Part shown: positions 17,851 to 27,174 of the stretch, piece by piece
Layout of the letters: each line of letters begins with the position of its first letter
How positions within the stretch are numbered: position 1 is the first letter of the stretch
NCBI RefSeq assembly: GCF_013409785.1
Contig: NZ_JACCBV010000001.1
Span: 2,666,001-2,730,000 of the forward strand
Source: Microbacterium immunditiarum
GTDB lineage: Bacteria; Actinomycetota; Actinomycetes; Actinomycetales; Microbacteriaceae
Length of the DNA: 64,000 bases
Direction of reading: 5' to 3'
Program-made: the position numbers and the translations under genes
The notes under the pieces: generated by a model
What the model was told of the DNA's origin: nothing
The model's input: only the letters and a program-made list of their open reading frames with translations
Databases searched by the model: none

Positions 17851-19746
17851 ATGAGCACTTCCGTGGTCCTCCCCGCGCTCGGAGAGAGCGTTACCGAGGG
17901 AACGGTCACCCGCTGGCTCAAGAAGGTCGGTGACACTGTCCAGGCCGACGAAGGTCTCCTCGAGATCTCGACCGACAAGGTCGACACCGAGATCCCCTCG
18001 CCCGTCAGCGGCGTCCTCGAAGAGATCCTCGTCCAGGAGGACGAGACGGTCGAGGTCGGCGCGGTCCTCGCGAAGATCGGCGACGGCTCGGGCGCTTCGA
18101 CGGATGCCCCGGCCCCCGCCGCCGCGCAGCCCGAGGCCGAGGCGGCTCCCGCCGCCCAGGAGGCTCCGGCCGCCGAAGCCGCACCCGCGCCCGCCGCTGA
18201 GGCACCCGCCGCTGAGGCAGCTCCCGCTGCCGCGCCCGCGGAGGCTGCTCCCGCCCCGGCCGAGGCCGCACCGGCTCCGGCCGCGGAGGCTCCCGCCGCC
18301 GAGGCACCTGCCGCCGGCGCTCCCGCGCCTTCGGGCGAGGGCAAGGACGTCGTTCTCCCCGAGCTCGGCGAGAGTGTCACCGAGGGCACCATCACGCGGT
18401 GGCTGAAGAACGTGGGCGACTCGGTCGCGGTCGACGAGGCGCTTCTCGAGATCTCGACCGACAAGGTCGACACCGAGATCCCCTCGCCCGTCGCCGGTGT
18501 CGTACAGCAGATCTACGTGCAGGAGGACGAGACCGTCGCCGTCGGCTCGCCGCTCGCCCGCATCGGCGAAGGTGCGGCAGCCGCTCCCGCGGCGCCCGCT
18601 CCGGCGCCGGCCGAGGCCGCTCCCGCTCCTGCCGAGGCGCCGGCGCCCGCCGCCGAGCCCGCACCGGCCGCCCAGCCGGCCTCGCAGGCGCCCGCCGCTC
18701 CGGCTGCCGTGCCTGCTGAGGCACCGGCTCCGGCTGCCCAGCCCGCGCCTGCCGCTCAGGCACCCGCGCCCGCCCAGGCTGCGCCTGCCGCGCAGGCCGC
18801 TCCCGCGCCGCGTCCCGCGCCCGGTGGTGGCGACGACGACGGCATCCCGTATGTCACTCCGCTCGTCCGCCGCCTCGCCCAGCAGCAGGGTGTCGACCTC
18901 GCGACGGTGAAGGGCACGGGCGTCGGCGGACGCATCCGCAAGGAGGACGTGCTCAAGGCCGCGGAGGCGGCATCCGCTCCCGCCGCCGCCGCGCCGGCCG
19001 TTGCGAAGCGCGAGCCGCTCGAGGTGTCGCCGCTGCGCGGCACGACCCAGCCGATGTCGCGCCTGCGCAAGGTGCTCGCCGAGCGCGCGGTCGCGTCGAT
19101 GCAGCAGACCGCGCAGCTGACCACGGTGGTCGAGGTCGACGTGACGAGGCTCGCGAACTTCCGCGACGCGGTCAAGGCGGACTTCCAGGCCAAGACGGGC
19201 GACAAGCTGTCGTTCCTCCCGTTCTTCGCGCTCGCCGCCGCGGAGGCGCTCCAGGCCTACCCCGTCGTCAACTCGACGGTCGACGGCACCGACATCGTCT
19301 ACCCGGCGACGGAGAACCTGTCGATCGCCGTCGACACCGAGCGCGGCCTGCTGACGCCGGTGCTGCGCGACGCGGGTTCGAAGAACATCGCGCAGATCGC
19401 TCACGAGATCGCCGATCTCGCGACGCGCACGCGCGAGAACAAGCTGAAGCCCGACGAGCTCGCCGGCGGCACGTTCACGCTGACGAACACCGGTTCGCGC
19501 GGCGCGCTCTTCGACACTCCCGTCGTCTTCCTGCCGCAGACGGCGATCCTTGGCACTGGTGTCGTCGTCAAGCGCCCGGGTGTCGTGACCGTCGACGGCA
19601 AGGACGCGATCGCGATCCGCTCGTACGTCTACCTCGCGCTGTCGTACGACCACCGCGTTATCGACGGTGCGGACGCGGCCCGCTTCCTCGGCGCGGTCAA
19701 GGCCCGCCTCGAGGAGGCGGCGTTCGAGGACCAGCTCGGAGTCTGA
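17851..19746 (+). CDS. sucB: 2-oxoacid dehydrogenase E2 (dihydrolipoyl acyltransferase) with two lipoyl domains
   Basis: A 631-residue acyltransferase. Two lipoyl domains (about residues 1-80 and 165-245) each contain [14 protein letters not shown] with the lipoylated lysine. Long Ala/Pro linkers separate them from the peripheral subunit-binding domain ([15 protein letters not shown]) and the catalytic domain, which ends with the active-site [13 protein letters not shown]. Annotators usually call this SucB, but in actinobacteria the E2 beside lpd often serves pyruvate dehydrogenase (and sometimes both complexes); aceE lies 19 kb away in this window. A GAAGGAGA ribosome site precedes the ATG, and TAGACG upstream may be its own -10. 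Confidence 0.9.
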   Translation: MSTSVVLPALGESVTEGTVTRWLKKVGDTVQADEGLLEISTDKVDTEIPSPVSGVLEEILVQEDETVEVGAVLAKIGDGSGASTDAPAPAAAQPEAEAAPAAQEAPAAEAAPAPAAEAPAAEAAPAAAPAEAAPAPAEAAPAPAAEAPAAEAPAAGAPAPSGEGKDVVLPELGESVTEGTITRWLKNVGDSVAVDEALLEISTDKVDTEIPSPVAGVVQQIYVQEDETVAVGSPLARIGEGAAAAPAAPAPAPAEAAPAPAEAPAPAAEPAPAAQPASQAPAAPAAVPAEAPAPAAQPAPAAQAPAPAQAAPAAQAAPAPRPAPGGGDDDGIPYVTPLVRRLAQQQGVDLATVKGTGVGGRIRKEDVLKAAEAASAPAAAAPAVAKREPLEVSPLRGTTQPMSRLRKVLAERAVASMQQTAQLTTVVEVDVTRLANFRDAVKADFQAKTGDKLSFLPFFALAAAEALQAYPVVNSTVDGTDIVYPATENLSIAVDTERGLLTPVLRDAGSKNIAQIAHEIADLATRTRENKLKPDELAGGTFTLTNTGSRGALFDTPVVFLPQTAILGTGVVVKRPGVVTVDGKDAIAIRSYVYLALSYDHRVIDGADAARFLGAVKARLEEAAFEDQLGV

Positions 19747-19758
19747 CCCCTCCCGCTC

Positions 19759-19802
19759 GAGTGATTGAGCCGCGACGCACACGCGTCGCGGCTCAATCAC
19801 TC
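19759..19802. terminator. 20-bp perfect hairpin overlapping the stop of the opposing gene
   Basis: A perfect 20-bp stem (19759-19778 with 19783-19802) has the loop ACAC. On the minus strand its first ten bases encode the last three codons and the TGA stop of the converging gene. It serves as a terminator for sucB and probably for the opposite gene as well. Confidence 0.82.
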
Positions 19803-21241
19803 TCGACGTCGTAGACATCACGCAGCAGCCACCCCTCCCCTCCGCGGACGACCACGACGAGCTGCGCAGCGGATGCCCCATCGACCCGCTCGACGCGAAG
19901 CACCGCCACTCCCCCGAACTCGTCCACGAGCGAGAGGGACCGAGCGTCGGTCGGCAGATCGACAACCCCAGGCGGGAACGCTGCCGACGGATCCTCGACC
20001 ACGTTCGAAAGGCAGTCCGCACCGCCGGCGCACGCCGACCGCGCACTCAACAGCTCGTTGGCGATCGTCACGAGATCACCGGGGGCGGGCTCCGGGGCCG
20101 CGGCGGCATCCGTCGATTCGCGGTCCGATGCGGCACCCTCGTCTGCGTCATCGGTCACAGCCTCCGACCCGTCTTCCACCCCGGGATCGGTGTTGCCTTC
20201 CGATGTCGCATCGTGCGGGCGCGGCGCGTCCTCGCCCCGTTCGCTCGGGGCAGAGACCGCGGGCACCTCTCCGCCGCCAGCATCGTCGGCCCCCGCGGGC
20301 CACACGAACCCACCCGTGACGATCGCGGCCGCGAGTCCCCCAGCGAGTAGCCACGGCTTGCGCCGACCACCCGACCCCACCGAGCGCAGTCTCCTCCACA
20401 CGTCGGTGGCGACGCGGGACGCTGCGTCGCCGAGGTCGGCGTCGATGTGCCGCAGGATCGTCGCCAGCAGTCCGCGCGGCTCGTCTTCGGAGGATGCGAT
20501 CGCCGAGCGTCGTCGTGTCCACGGTGCGTCGGCGGGAGCATCCGTCGTCGCCGTCGCTCGCGCACGGCGCGGGCCGAACACCGTCAGGGCGAGGGGCTCG
20601 GGTCGGGCCAGATCGAAGAGGCGCTGCTCGACCGCGTCGAGGTCTTGTCGCGACGGCCGCTCCGCGAGCACGGCCCGCACGGCTTCGTCGAGTGCTGCGG
20701 CAGCTCTCGGCGCTTCGAGCGCGCGAAGCAGCTCGGCGCTCGCCTGCGCGACCGTGTCGCCGGCGACCCCGCACGCGAAGAGCGGCCGACCCGTGTCGGT
20801 CACCCACCAGCGGCCGACGGCGCCACCGACCGGGGTGAGCTCCGCGAACCCGCGGACGACGCTCACGGCGAGCGTCACCGTCTCGCCGAGAGAGAGCGGC
20901 GCCCCCGACGCCTCACGGCGGCGCACGAAGGCATCCACGCGTTCGACGCACACCGGGACCACGACATCGTGACCCTCGACGCGCCGGATGAGGTCGAGCG
21001 CACCCAGGACGTGCCCCTCGGGGTCAGCCGACCATCCGGGCCACTCCGCACCGAAGCGCCGCGACTCGACGACCACGCAGGTGTGACCGGATGCCGCGCG
21101 CACGAGCGTGCCGGGCCACGGCGACTCGTCGCCGCCCGAGACCGTCCGCATCGGTCGGTAGGCCGCCATGAGGCGGTCATCGAGCAGGGCCTTCTCATCC
21201 ACGTCTCGATGGTGCGCCGCATCCGTCGCCGCTCCGCTCAC
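19793..21241 (-). CDS. Unrecognised single-pass membrane protein, possibly with a kinase-like N-terminal region
   Basis: About 480 residues. I do not recognise a family with certainty. The cytoplasmic N-terminal ~270 residues (GHTCVVVESRRFG, DLIRRVEGHDVVVP, LTPVGGAVGRWWVTDTGRPL) have the feel of a degenerate protein-kinase fold without catalytic HRD or DFG motifs. A basic stretch, then the transmembrane helix WLLAGGLAAAIVTGGFVWP, is followed by an acidic Ser/Glu-rich outside linker and a small C-terminal domain with two cysteines (SACAGGADCL). The start is uncertain: GTG at 21241 or 21202, or ATG at 21169. It is divergent from DUF4191 and converges on sucB. Confidence 0.55.
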   Translation of the reverse strand: MSGAATDAAHHRDVDEKALLDDRLMAAYRPMRTVSGGDESPWPGTLVRAASGHTCVVVESRRFGAEWPGWSADPEGHVLGALDLIRRVEGHDVVVPVCVERVDAFVRRREASGAPLSLGETVTLAVSVVRGFAELTPVGGAVGRWWVTDTGRPLFACGVAGDTVAQASAELLRALEAPRAAAALDEAVRAVLAERPSRQDLDAVEQRLFDLARPEPLALTVFGPRRARATATTDAPADAPWTRRRSAIASSEDEPRGLLATILRHIDADLGDAASRVATDVWRRLRSVGSGGRRKPWLLAGGLAAAIVTGGFVWPAGADDAGGGEVPAVSAPSERGEDAPRPHDATSEGNTDPGVEDGSEAVTDDADEGAASDRESTDAAAAPEPAPGDLVTIANELLSARSACAGGADCLSNVVEDPSAAFPPGVVDLPTDARSLSLVDEFGGVAVLRVERVDGASAAQLVVVVRGGEGWLLRDVYDVESD

Positions 21242-21313
21242 CACCCTCGGGGCTGTGGACGCGAGCGGCCGCACAGAGGCTGGGGAGGAGCCGAGGCGGG
21301 GGGCGCGAAAAGG

Positions 21314-21319
21314 TAGGCT
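21314..21319 (+). promoter_or_regulatory. Putative -10 element for the DUF4191 gene (leaderless)
   Basis: TAGGCT is followed by 7 nt and then the ATG at 21327. Confidence 0.5.
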
Positions 21320-21326
21320 TGAGGTC

Positions 21327-22037
21327 ATGGCCGCCCGCACCACCGCACCCGAGAAGCGTCCCGGATTCTTCACCCAGCTGCGCTCGCTGTTCACGTTCAC
21401 GCGCAAGGCGTTCCCGTGGCTCCCGTGGCTTCTCATCGGCATCCTGCTCGTGGGCGTCGGCGTCGGCCTCCTGGCCGGCTTCCTCGTCCAGCCCGTGGCC
21501 TGGTGGAGCGTTGTCCTGTGGACGATCACGGGCCTCATGCTGGGTGTGCTCGCGTCGCTCATGACGATGACGCGCCTGTCGACGGTCGCGATGTACCGCC
21601 AGATCGACGGCATGCCCGGAGCGACCGGTCACGTCCTGTCGACGTCGCTCGGCCGCAGATGGCAGGCGAGCGACATGCCGGTCGGCATCAACCCCAAGAC
21701 GCAGGAGGCCGTCTACCGCGCCGTCGGCCGCGGCGGCGTCGTCATCGTCGGCGAGGGCTCGCGTGGCCGCCTCACGCGTCTCGTCAACGACGAGCGCTCC
21801 AAGGTCCAGCGCGTCGCCTCGGGCGTGCCGGTCACCGTCCTCTACGTCGGACACGGCGACGATGACGTGCCGATCGCGAAGCTCGCGTCGACGATCAAGG
21901 CGCTTCCGAAGAAGATCGACCGCGCGACGATGGCCGCAGTGATCAAGCGCATCGACTCGGTGTCGCAGTCCCTCACGTCGCTGCCGATCCCGAAGGGCAT
22001 CGACCCGACGAAGGTCCGCGCTCCGCGCCCGCGCTGA
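21327..22037 (+). CDS. DUF4191 family membrane protein
   Basis: A 236-residue actinobacterial DUF4191 protein. Two adjacent transmembrane helices lie near residues 30-50 and 58-80 (WLPWLLIGILLVGVGV and WWSVVLWTITGLMLG), followed by a conserved cytoplasmic domain with MYRQIDGMPGATGHVL and AVGRGGVVIVGEGSRGR. The function is unknown. It keeps its usual position next to an RDD protein and glnA1. The start is the ATG at 21327 on homology (MAARTTAPEK) and promoter position. Confidence 0.88.
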   Translation: MAARTTAPEKRPGFFTQLRSLFTFTRKAFPWLPWLLIGILLVGVGVGLLAGFLVQPVAWWSVVLWTITGLMLGVLASLMTMTRLSTVAMYRQIDGMPGATGHVLSTSLGRRWQASDMPVGINPKTQEAVYRAVGRGGVVIVGEGSRGRLTRLVNDERSKVQRVASGVPVTVLYVGHGDDDVPIAKLASTIKALPKKIDRATMAAVIKRIDSVSQSLTSLPIPKGIDPTKVRAPRPR

Positions 22038-22066
22038 CCGCCGCGCGCTAAGCGCACAGCCGCGCG

Positions 22067-22465
22067 CTAGGCGCGCACGAGCACCGTACCCGCGGCCTTG
22101 TCGTGGAGTCCGCGCTGATCGGCGTCCCAGATGACTGCCGGGATGACGATGATGAGCAGCGCCGTGCGGATGATCGGGCGCCACAGGCCGACCCACGCAC
22201 CGTCGACGCGCATGATCCGCAGTCCGAAGATCCGGTGGCCGGGACTCCCCTGGATCGTCGGAAGGAAGACGAGCTGGATCGCGGCGAAGATCGCGAGGAT
22301 CGCGAGCGGATCCCAGGCGAAGAACCCGGAGATCAGGTAGGCCGCGCCGTAGTCGATGAACAGCGCGCCGACGCGTCGGCCGAGGCGCGCGATCGATCCG
22401 GGACCCTCTGCGGGAAGCCCGAGCCTCTCGCCGGGATACGAGGATTCGACGGGGGCATCAGGCAC
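22067..22465 (-). CDS. RDD family membrane protein
   Basis: A 132-residue RDD protein. It has the family's Arg in the first helix ([19 protein letters not shown]), two middle hydrophobic segments ([16 protein letters not shown] and [15 protein letters not shown]) and the Asp/His-rich end [15 protein letters not shown]. The family is thought to act in ion or small-molecule transport, though this short form is uncharacterised. It starts at GTG 22465, 6 nt after TAGGCT. It is divergent from glnA1 with about 180 bp between the starts. Confidence 0.87.
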   Translation of the reverse strand: MPDAPVESSYPGERLGLPAEGPGSIARLGRRVGALFIDYGAAYLISGFFAWDPLAILAIFAAIQLVFLPTIQGSPGHRIFGLRIMRVDGAWVGLWRPIIRTALLIIVIPAVIWDADQRGLHDKAAGTVLVRA

Positions 22466-22471
22466 GTTTCC

Positions 22472-22477
22472 AGCCTA
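22472..22477 (-). promoter_or_regulatory. Putative -10 element for the RDD gene (leaderless)
   Basis: TAGGCT on the minus strand is followed by 6 nt and then the GTG start at 22465. Confidence 0.5.
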
Positions 22478-22542
22478 CCCGGGGCCGACGCGCCCCCGAT
22501 TCGCGGGCCCGACCGGCCCCGACGATGCGCACCCAGCCTGCC

Positions 22543-22580
22543 GTAACATCTCGGAAACATGGGGGACACTGCCGGGCAAT
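22543..22580 (+). promoter_or_regulatory. GlnR-like operator upstream of glnA1
   Basis: GTAAC, 6 nt, GAAAC (22543-22558) matches exactly the actinobacterial GlnR box gTnAC-n6-GaAAC. After another 6 nt comes the weaker pair GACAC, 6 nt, GCAAT (22565-22580), continuing the 11-bp phasing. It lies about 70-105 bp before the glnA1 start, where GlnR would be expected to control it by nitrogen supply. Confidence 0.65.
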
Positions 22581-22647
22581 GCCCTCTCGATACGGTCGTT
22601 GTGCGCCGGCAGGCGCGGTTCCCGAATGCCCTACCTCTGGAGTCTCC

Positions 22648-24072
22648 ATGTTCAGTGATTCATCCGAGGTGCTGAAGTTCATCAAGGACGAGGACGTCAA
22701 GTTCCTCGACATCCGGTTCACGGATCTTCCTGGCGTGCAGCAGCACTTCAACATCCCGGCCTCGACCGTCGACGAGGACTTCTTCACCGTCGGACAGCTG
22801 TTCGACGGCTCGTCGATCCGGGGCTTCGCGAGCATCCATGAGTCGGACATGCAGCTCATCCCCGATGTGTCGACCGCGTACGTCGACCCGTTCCGCGACG
22901 AGAAGACCCTCATCATGGTCTTCGACATCTACAACCCGCGTAACGGCGAGATCTACGGCAAGGACCCGCGTCAGGTCGCCAAGAAGGCCGAGAAGTACCT
23001 CGCTTCGACCGGCATCGCCGACACCGCGTACTTCGCCCCCGAGGCCGAGTACTACGTCTTCGACGACGTCCGCTACGAGGTGCGCCAGGGCAAGAGCTAC
23101 TACGAGGTCGACTCCGAAGAGGCCGCGTGGAACTCCGGCCGCGCCGAAGAGGGCGGCAACCTCGCCTACAAGACCCCCTACAAGGGCGGCTACTTCCCCG
23201 TCTCGCCGGTCGACAAGCACGCCGACCTGCGCGACGACATCGTGCTCAAGCTGATCCAGGCCGGGCTCGAGGTCGAGCGCGCCCACCACGAAGTGGGCAC
23301 CGCCGGCCAAGCCGAGATCAACTACAAGTTCGACACGATGGTCCACGCGGCCGACGACATCCTGAAGTTCAAGTACATCGTCAAGAACACCGCGCTGCAG
23401 TGGGGCAAGACCGCCACCTTCATGCCGAAGCCGCTCTTCGGCGACAACGGCTCGGGCATGCACACGCACCAGTCGCTGTGGAACAACGGCCAGCCTCTGT
23501 TCTACGACGAGAAGGGCTACGGCGGCCTGTCCGACATCGCCCGCTGGTACATCGGCGGCATCCTCGCCCACGCCCCCGCGGTGCTCGCGTTCACGAACCC
23601 GACCCTCAACAGCTACCACCGCCTGGTGAAGGGCTTCGAGGCGCCGGTCAACCTCGTCTACTCGGCGGGCAACCGCTCGGCCGCCATCCGCATCCCGATC
23701 ACGGGGTCGAACCCCAAGGCCAAGCGCATCGAGTTCCGCGCGCCGGATGCCTCGGGCAACCCGTACCTCGCGTTCGCCGCGCAGCTCATGGCCGGCCTCG
23801 ACGGAATCAAGAACCGCATCGAGCCGCACGAGCCGGTCGACAAGGACCTCTACGAGCTTCCGCCCGAGGAGGCCAAGGGCATCCCGCAGGTGCCGAACTC
23901 GCTGCAGGACTCGCTCGACGCCCTCGCCGCCGACCATGCGTTCCTCACCGAGGGCGGAGTGTTCACGGAGGACCTGATCGAGACCTGGATCGAGTACAAG
24001 ATCGAGAACGAGATCCAGCCGCTCGCCCAGCGTCCGCACCCGTTCGAGTACGAGCTGTACTTCGGCGTCTGA
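22648..24072 (+). CDS. glnA: Glutamine synthetase type I (adenylylatable)
   Basis: A 474-residue GSI-beta type enzyme that forms glutamine from glutamate, ammonia and ATP as a dodecamer. The family segments are present: [43 protein letters not shown] and NRSAAIRIP. The adenylylation tyrosine is in [16 protein letters not shown], near residue 400, and the modifying enzyme GlnE is encoded next door. The start [10 protein letters not shown] is set by homology. It is controlled at two visible levels: the GlnR-like box upstream and the adenylylation site. Confidence 0.94.
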   Translation: MFSDSSEVLKFIKDEDVKFLDIRFTDLPGVQQHFNIPASTVDEDFFTVGQLFDGSSIRGFASIHESDMQLIPDVSTAYVDPFRDEKTLIMVFDIYNPRNGEIYGKDPRQVAKKAEKYLASTGIADTAYFAPEAEYYVFDDVRYEVRQGKSYYEVDSEEAAWNSGRAEEGGNLAYKTPYKGGYFPVSPVDKHADLRDDIVLKLIQAGLEVERAHHEVGTAGQAEINYKFDTMVHAADDILKFKYIVKNTALQWGKTATFMPKPLFGDNGSGMHTHQSLWNNGQPLFYDEKGYGGLSDIARWYIGGILAHAPAVLAFTNPTLNSYHRLVKGFEAPVNLVYSAGNRSAAIRIPITGSNPKAKRIEFRAPDASGNPYLAFAAQLMAGLDGIKNRIEPHEPVDKDLYELPPEEAKGIPQVPNSLQDSLDALAADHAFLTEGGVFTEDLIETWIEYKIENEIQPLAQRPHPFEYELYFGV

Positions 24073-24082
24073 GTTCCAGCCC

Positions 24083-24112
24083 GAAGGGGCCCCGGGAGAC
24101 CGGGGTCCCTTC
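24083..24112 (+). terminator. Terminator hairpin after glnA1
   Basis: GAAGGGGCCCCGG (24083-24095) pairs with CCGGGGTCCCTTC (24100-24112), with one G-U pair and a GAGA loop. The short T-containing run GTCGTTTCG follows. It also separates glnA1 from the converging glnE. Confidence 0.8.
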
Positions 24113-24164
24113 GTCGTTTCGCGGGGGTGACGGATGCCGCGGCATCCGTCACCCCCGCACCAGG

Positions 24165-27164
24165 TCAGCCGTAGAACAGCTTCTCGAACACGCGCCGCGC
24201 GCGGCGCGACGTGCCCAGCCAGTCCTCCTCGACGCGCGACGCCGAGCGCGGGGGGTAGCCGAGGAGACGCCCGATGCCGTCGAGCTTCTGGCGGTCGACG
24301 GGCAGCACGTCGCTCGTCTGCCCGGACAGGAGCGTGTTCGCCGAGCGGAGCCGGCTCGCCAGGCGCCACGCAGCGGAGAGGCGATCTGCGGCGGTGTCGG
24401 TGATGAGCTCCGCGCGCTCGGCGGCCTTCAACGCCCCCGTCGTCGACGCGGTGCGCAGCTCGGGGATCGCGTGGGCGTGCTGGAGCTGGATCAGCTGCGC
24501 GAGCCACTCGACGTCGCTGAGGCCGCCCGGCCCGAGCTTGAGGTGGCGCGTCGGGTCGACGCCCTGTGGAAGGCGCTCCGCCTCGACGCGCGCCTTGATG
24601 CGCTTGATCTCGCGCAGGCCGTGCGGGTCGACGTTCGCCGGGTAGCGCACCTCGTCGGCGAGCTCGGTGAACGCGGTGATGAGCTTGATGCTTCCCGCGA
24701 TGCCGCGGGCGCGCAGAAGGGCCTGCGCCTCCCAGGACAGCGACCAGCGGCGGTAGTACTCGGCGTAGGAGTCGATCGACCGCACGAGCGGCCCGTTGCG
24801 TCCTTCCGGGCGCAGATCCGCGTCGAGGTCGAGCGGCACGCGGTGGTCCTCGGAGTGCCGACGCAGAGCGGCGACGAGCTGCAGCGACAGCTCGTGGGCA
24901 CGCTGGGGGTCGACGCCGTTCGGCCGGTACACGTACATGACGTCGGCATCCGACCCGAAACCCAGCTCACCTCCGCCGAAGCGTCCCATCGCGATGATCG
25001 AGAAGTCGAGCGCCTCGTCTTCCGGCGGCACGATCTCGCGCCGCACCGCACGCAGCATCGCCTGGATCGTCACCTCGGTGATGGTCGTGAGCGCCGCGGC
25101 GATGTCGTCGATCGACAGGACGTCCAGGAGGGCGCCCATCGCGGTGCGGAGCAGCTCGCGGCGGCGCAGCGCCCGCACGGATCGCATCGCGTCGTCGACG
25201 GTCGCATGACGACGCTGGATCGCACGGGCTTCCTCCTGCAGCGCCACACCGGTCCGTGGCCGCAGCTGCTCTCCGTCGGCCAGCCACGCGGCCGACTCGG
25301 GGATCCACTCCATGAGCTCGCCGATGTAACGGGATCCCGACAGCACGCGCGTGAGGCTCTCCGCCGCGCCGGACGAGTCGCGCAGCATCCGCAGGAACCA
25401 ATGCGTGTCGCCGAGGCGCTCGCTGATCCGGCGGAACGCGAGCAGTCCGTAGTCGGGGTCGACGCCGTCGGCGAACCACCGGATCATGACGGGCATGAGG
25501 TGACGCTGGATCGTGGCCTTGCGGCTGAGACCCGCGGTGAGCGCCGCGATGTGACGGAGGGCGCCGGCCGGGTCGGTGAAGCCGATCGCCGCGAGACGGT
25601 CATGCGCCTGCTCGGTCGACAGCACACGCTCTTCGGCCGGGAGCGCGGCCACCGCCGACAGTAGAGGGCGATAGAAGAGGCGCACGTGGATGTCGCGCAC
25701 CTCGCGCTTGATCGCCTCCCACTGCTCCCGCACGGCGTCGCCGGTCTCGGCGAGGCCCGTCGCGCGAGCGAGCACGCGCAGCTCCTCAGGCCGCGACGGC
25801 ATGAGGTGCGTGCGACGCAGATTGCGCAGCTGCACGCGGTGCTCGAGCAGACGCAGCACGCGGTAGTCGCGAGAGAACGCGGCCGCCTCGGCCCGCCCGA
25901 TGTAACCCTCCGCCACGAGTGCGTCGAGCGCCTCGAGCGTGCCGCGCTGGCGGATGCGGTCGTCGCTCAGGCCGTGGACGAGCTGCAGCAGCTGGACGGT
26001 GAACTCGATGTCGCGGATGCCGCCGGGCCCGAGCTTGAGCTGATACGGCGCGTCCGCCGCGGGGATGTGCTCGGTCACCCGTTCGCGCATGCGCTGCACG
26101 CTGTCGACGAAGTTCTCGCGCGCTGCGCTGGTCCATACCTTCGGCTGCACGGCGCGCACGTACTCCTCGCCCAGCGCGGTGTCGCCGGCGAGCGGCCGGG
26201 CCTTGAGCAGCGCCTGGAACTCCCAGCTCTTCGCCCACCGGTCGTAGTACGCGAGGTGCGAGTCGAGCGTGCGCACGAGCGCACCCTGCTTGCCTTCCGG
26301 ACGCAGGTTCGCGTCGACCTCCCACAGCGGCGGCTCCACCTCGATGCCCGAGATGCCGCGCATCGTCTGCACCGCGAGGCGCGTCGCGATGTCGACGACG
26401 CGGCTCTCGCCGATCTCCTCGAGCAGCGCGTCGTCGGCGCCGGCCACGAAGATGACGTCGACGTCGCTCACGTAGTTGAGCTCGCGCGCCCCCGCCTTGC
26501 CCATGCCGATGATGGCGAGCGACGTGCGCGCGACCTGCTCGCGTGGGAACAGGCCGGCGGCGCCGACTCCGCGCGACACGCGCACCCGGGCAACGCTCAG
26601 CGAAGCCTCCAGCGCGGCCCCCGCGGCATCCGCCAGCGCAGCCGCCGCCCCGGCCACCTCGTCGACCGGCGACGCGCTCAGCAGGTCGTACGCGGCAATG
26701 CGGGCCAGCATGCGGCGGTACCGCACGCGCAGCGCGACCCACGCCTCGTCTCCCCCGGCCTCGGCGAAGCCGTCCACCGAGCCGACCGCGTCCAGCAGTT
26801 CGGTGCGCAGCTCGTCGGCCGTCGGGAGCCGCTGCCCCTGCCCCGCGAGCGCGGACACCTCATCCGGATGCCGCAGGAAGAAGTCCGCGAAGCCGGTCGA
26901 CGCCCCCACGAGCGACCATAGCGCCGCCCAGCCGTGGCCGTCACGGCGCAACCCGCGGATGGGCCCGGGGTCGCGGCGCGCGATGCGCAGCAGGGCTGCG
27001 ACCGCGGCATCCGGATCGGCCGCCCGACTCGCGCCGTCGATCAGATCCTCCCTCGCCGCGCCGATGAGTTCACCGAGCTCGGTCAGCTCGGCGTCGGCGC
27101 TCCCCAGCTCACTGAAGCCGAGGCGGGCGAGTTCGGTGAGGGGTCCGGACCGATCGAGCGACAT
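24165..27164 (-). CDS. glnE: Bifunctional glutamine synthetase adenylyltransferase/deadenylylase
   Basis: A 999-residue enzyme that attaches AMP to, and removes it from, the glutamine synthetase tyrosine. Two nucleotidyltransferase domains are seen: the N-terminal one has GMGKAGARELNYVSDVDVIF and the C-terminal one AMGRFGGGELGFGSDADVMY, each with the SDxD metal site. Each is followed by its helical domain (for example LGPGGIRDIEFTVQLLQL and LGPGGLSDVEWLAQLIQLQ). The length is normal. It starts at ATG 27164, 10 bp after the glnA2 stop, so the two form one operon on the minus strand. Confidence 0.94.
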   Translation of the reverse strand: MSLDRSGPLTELARLGFSELGSADAELTELGELIGAAREDLIDGASRAADPDAAVAALLRIARRDPGPIRGLRRDGHGWAALWSLVGASTGFADFFLRHPDEVSALAGQGQRLPTADELRTELLDAVGSVDGFAEAGGDEAWVALRVRYRRMLARIAAYDLLSASPVDEVAGAAAALADAAGAALEASLSVARVRVSRGVGAAGLFPREQVARTSLAIIGMGKAGARELNYVSDVDVIFVAGADDALLEEIGESRVVDIATRLAVQTMRGISGIEVEPPLWEVDANLRPEGKQGALVRTLDSHLAYYDRWAKSWEFQALLKARPLAGDTALGEEYVRAVQPKVWTSAARENFVDSVQRMRERVTEHIPAADAPYQLKLGPGGIRDIEFTVQLLQLVHGLSDDRIRQRGTLEALDALVAEGYIGRAEAAAFSRDYRVLRLLEHRVQLRNLRRTHLMPSRPEELRVLARATGLAETGDAVREQWEAIKREVRDIHVRLFYRPLLSAVAALPAEERVLSTEQAHDRLAAIGFTDPAGALRHIAALTAGLSRKATIQRHLMPVMIRWFADGVDPDYGLLAFRRISERLGDTHWFLRMLRDSSGAAESLTRVLSGSRYIGELMEWIPESAAWLADGEQLRPRTGVALQEEARAIQRRHATVDDAMRSVRALRRRELLRTAMGALLDVLSIDDIAAALTTITEVTIQAMLRAVRREIVPPEDEALDFSIIAMGRFGGGELGFGSDADVMYVYRPNGVDPQRAHELSLQLVAALRRHSEDHRVPLDLDADLRPEGRNGPLVRSIDSYAEYYRRWSLSWEAQALLRARGIAGSIKLITAFTELADEVRYPANVDPHGLREIKRIKARVEAERLPQGVDPTRHLKLGPGGLSDVEWLAQLIQLQHAHAIPELRTASTTGALKAAERAELITDTAADRLSAAWRLASRLRSANTLLSGQTSDVLPVDRQKLDGIGRLLGYPPRSASRVEEDWLGTSRRARRVFEKLFYG

Positions 27165-27174
27165 GCGGTGCGGG

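Noticed and set aside
18090..18830. Ala/Pro-rich repeats as a tandem DNA repeat or recombination site
   Set aside because: They are the flexible linkers between lipoyl domains of the E2 protein.
22038..22080. Direct repeat CCGCGCGCTA as a regulatory site
   Set aside because: Two short GC-rich copies between converging genes, with no inverted symmetry or known match.
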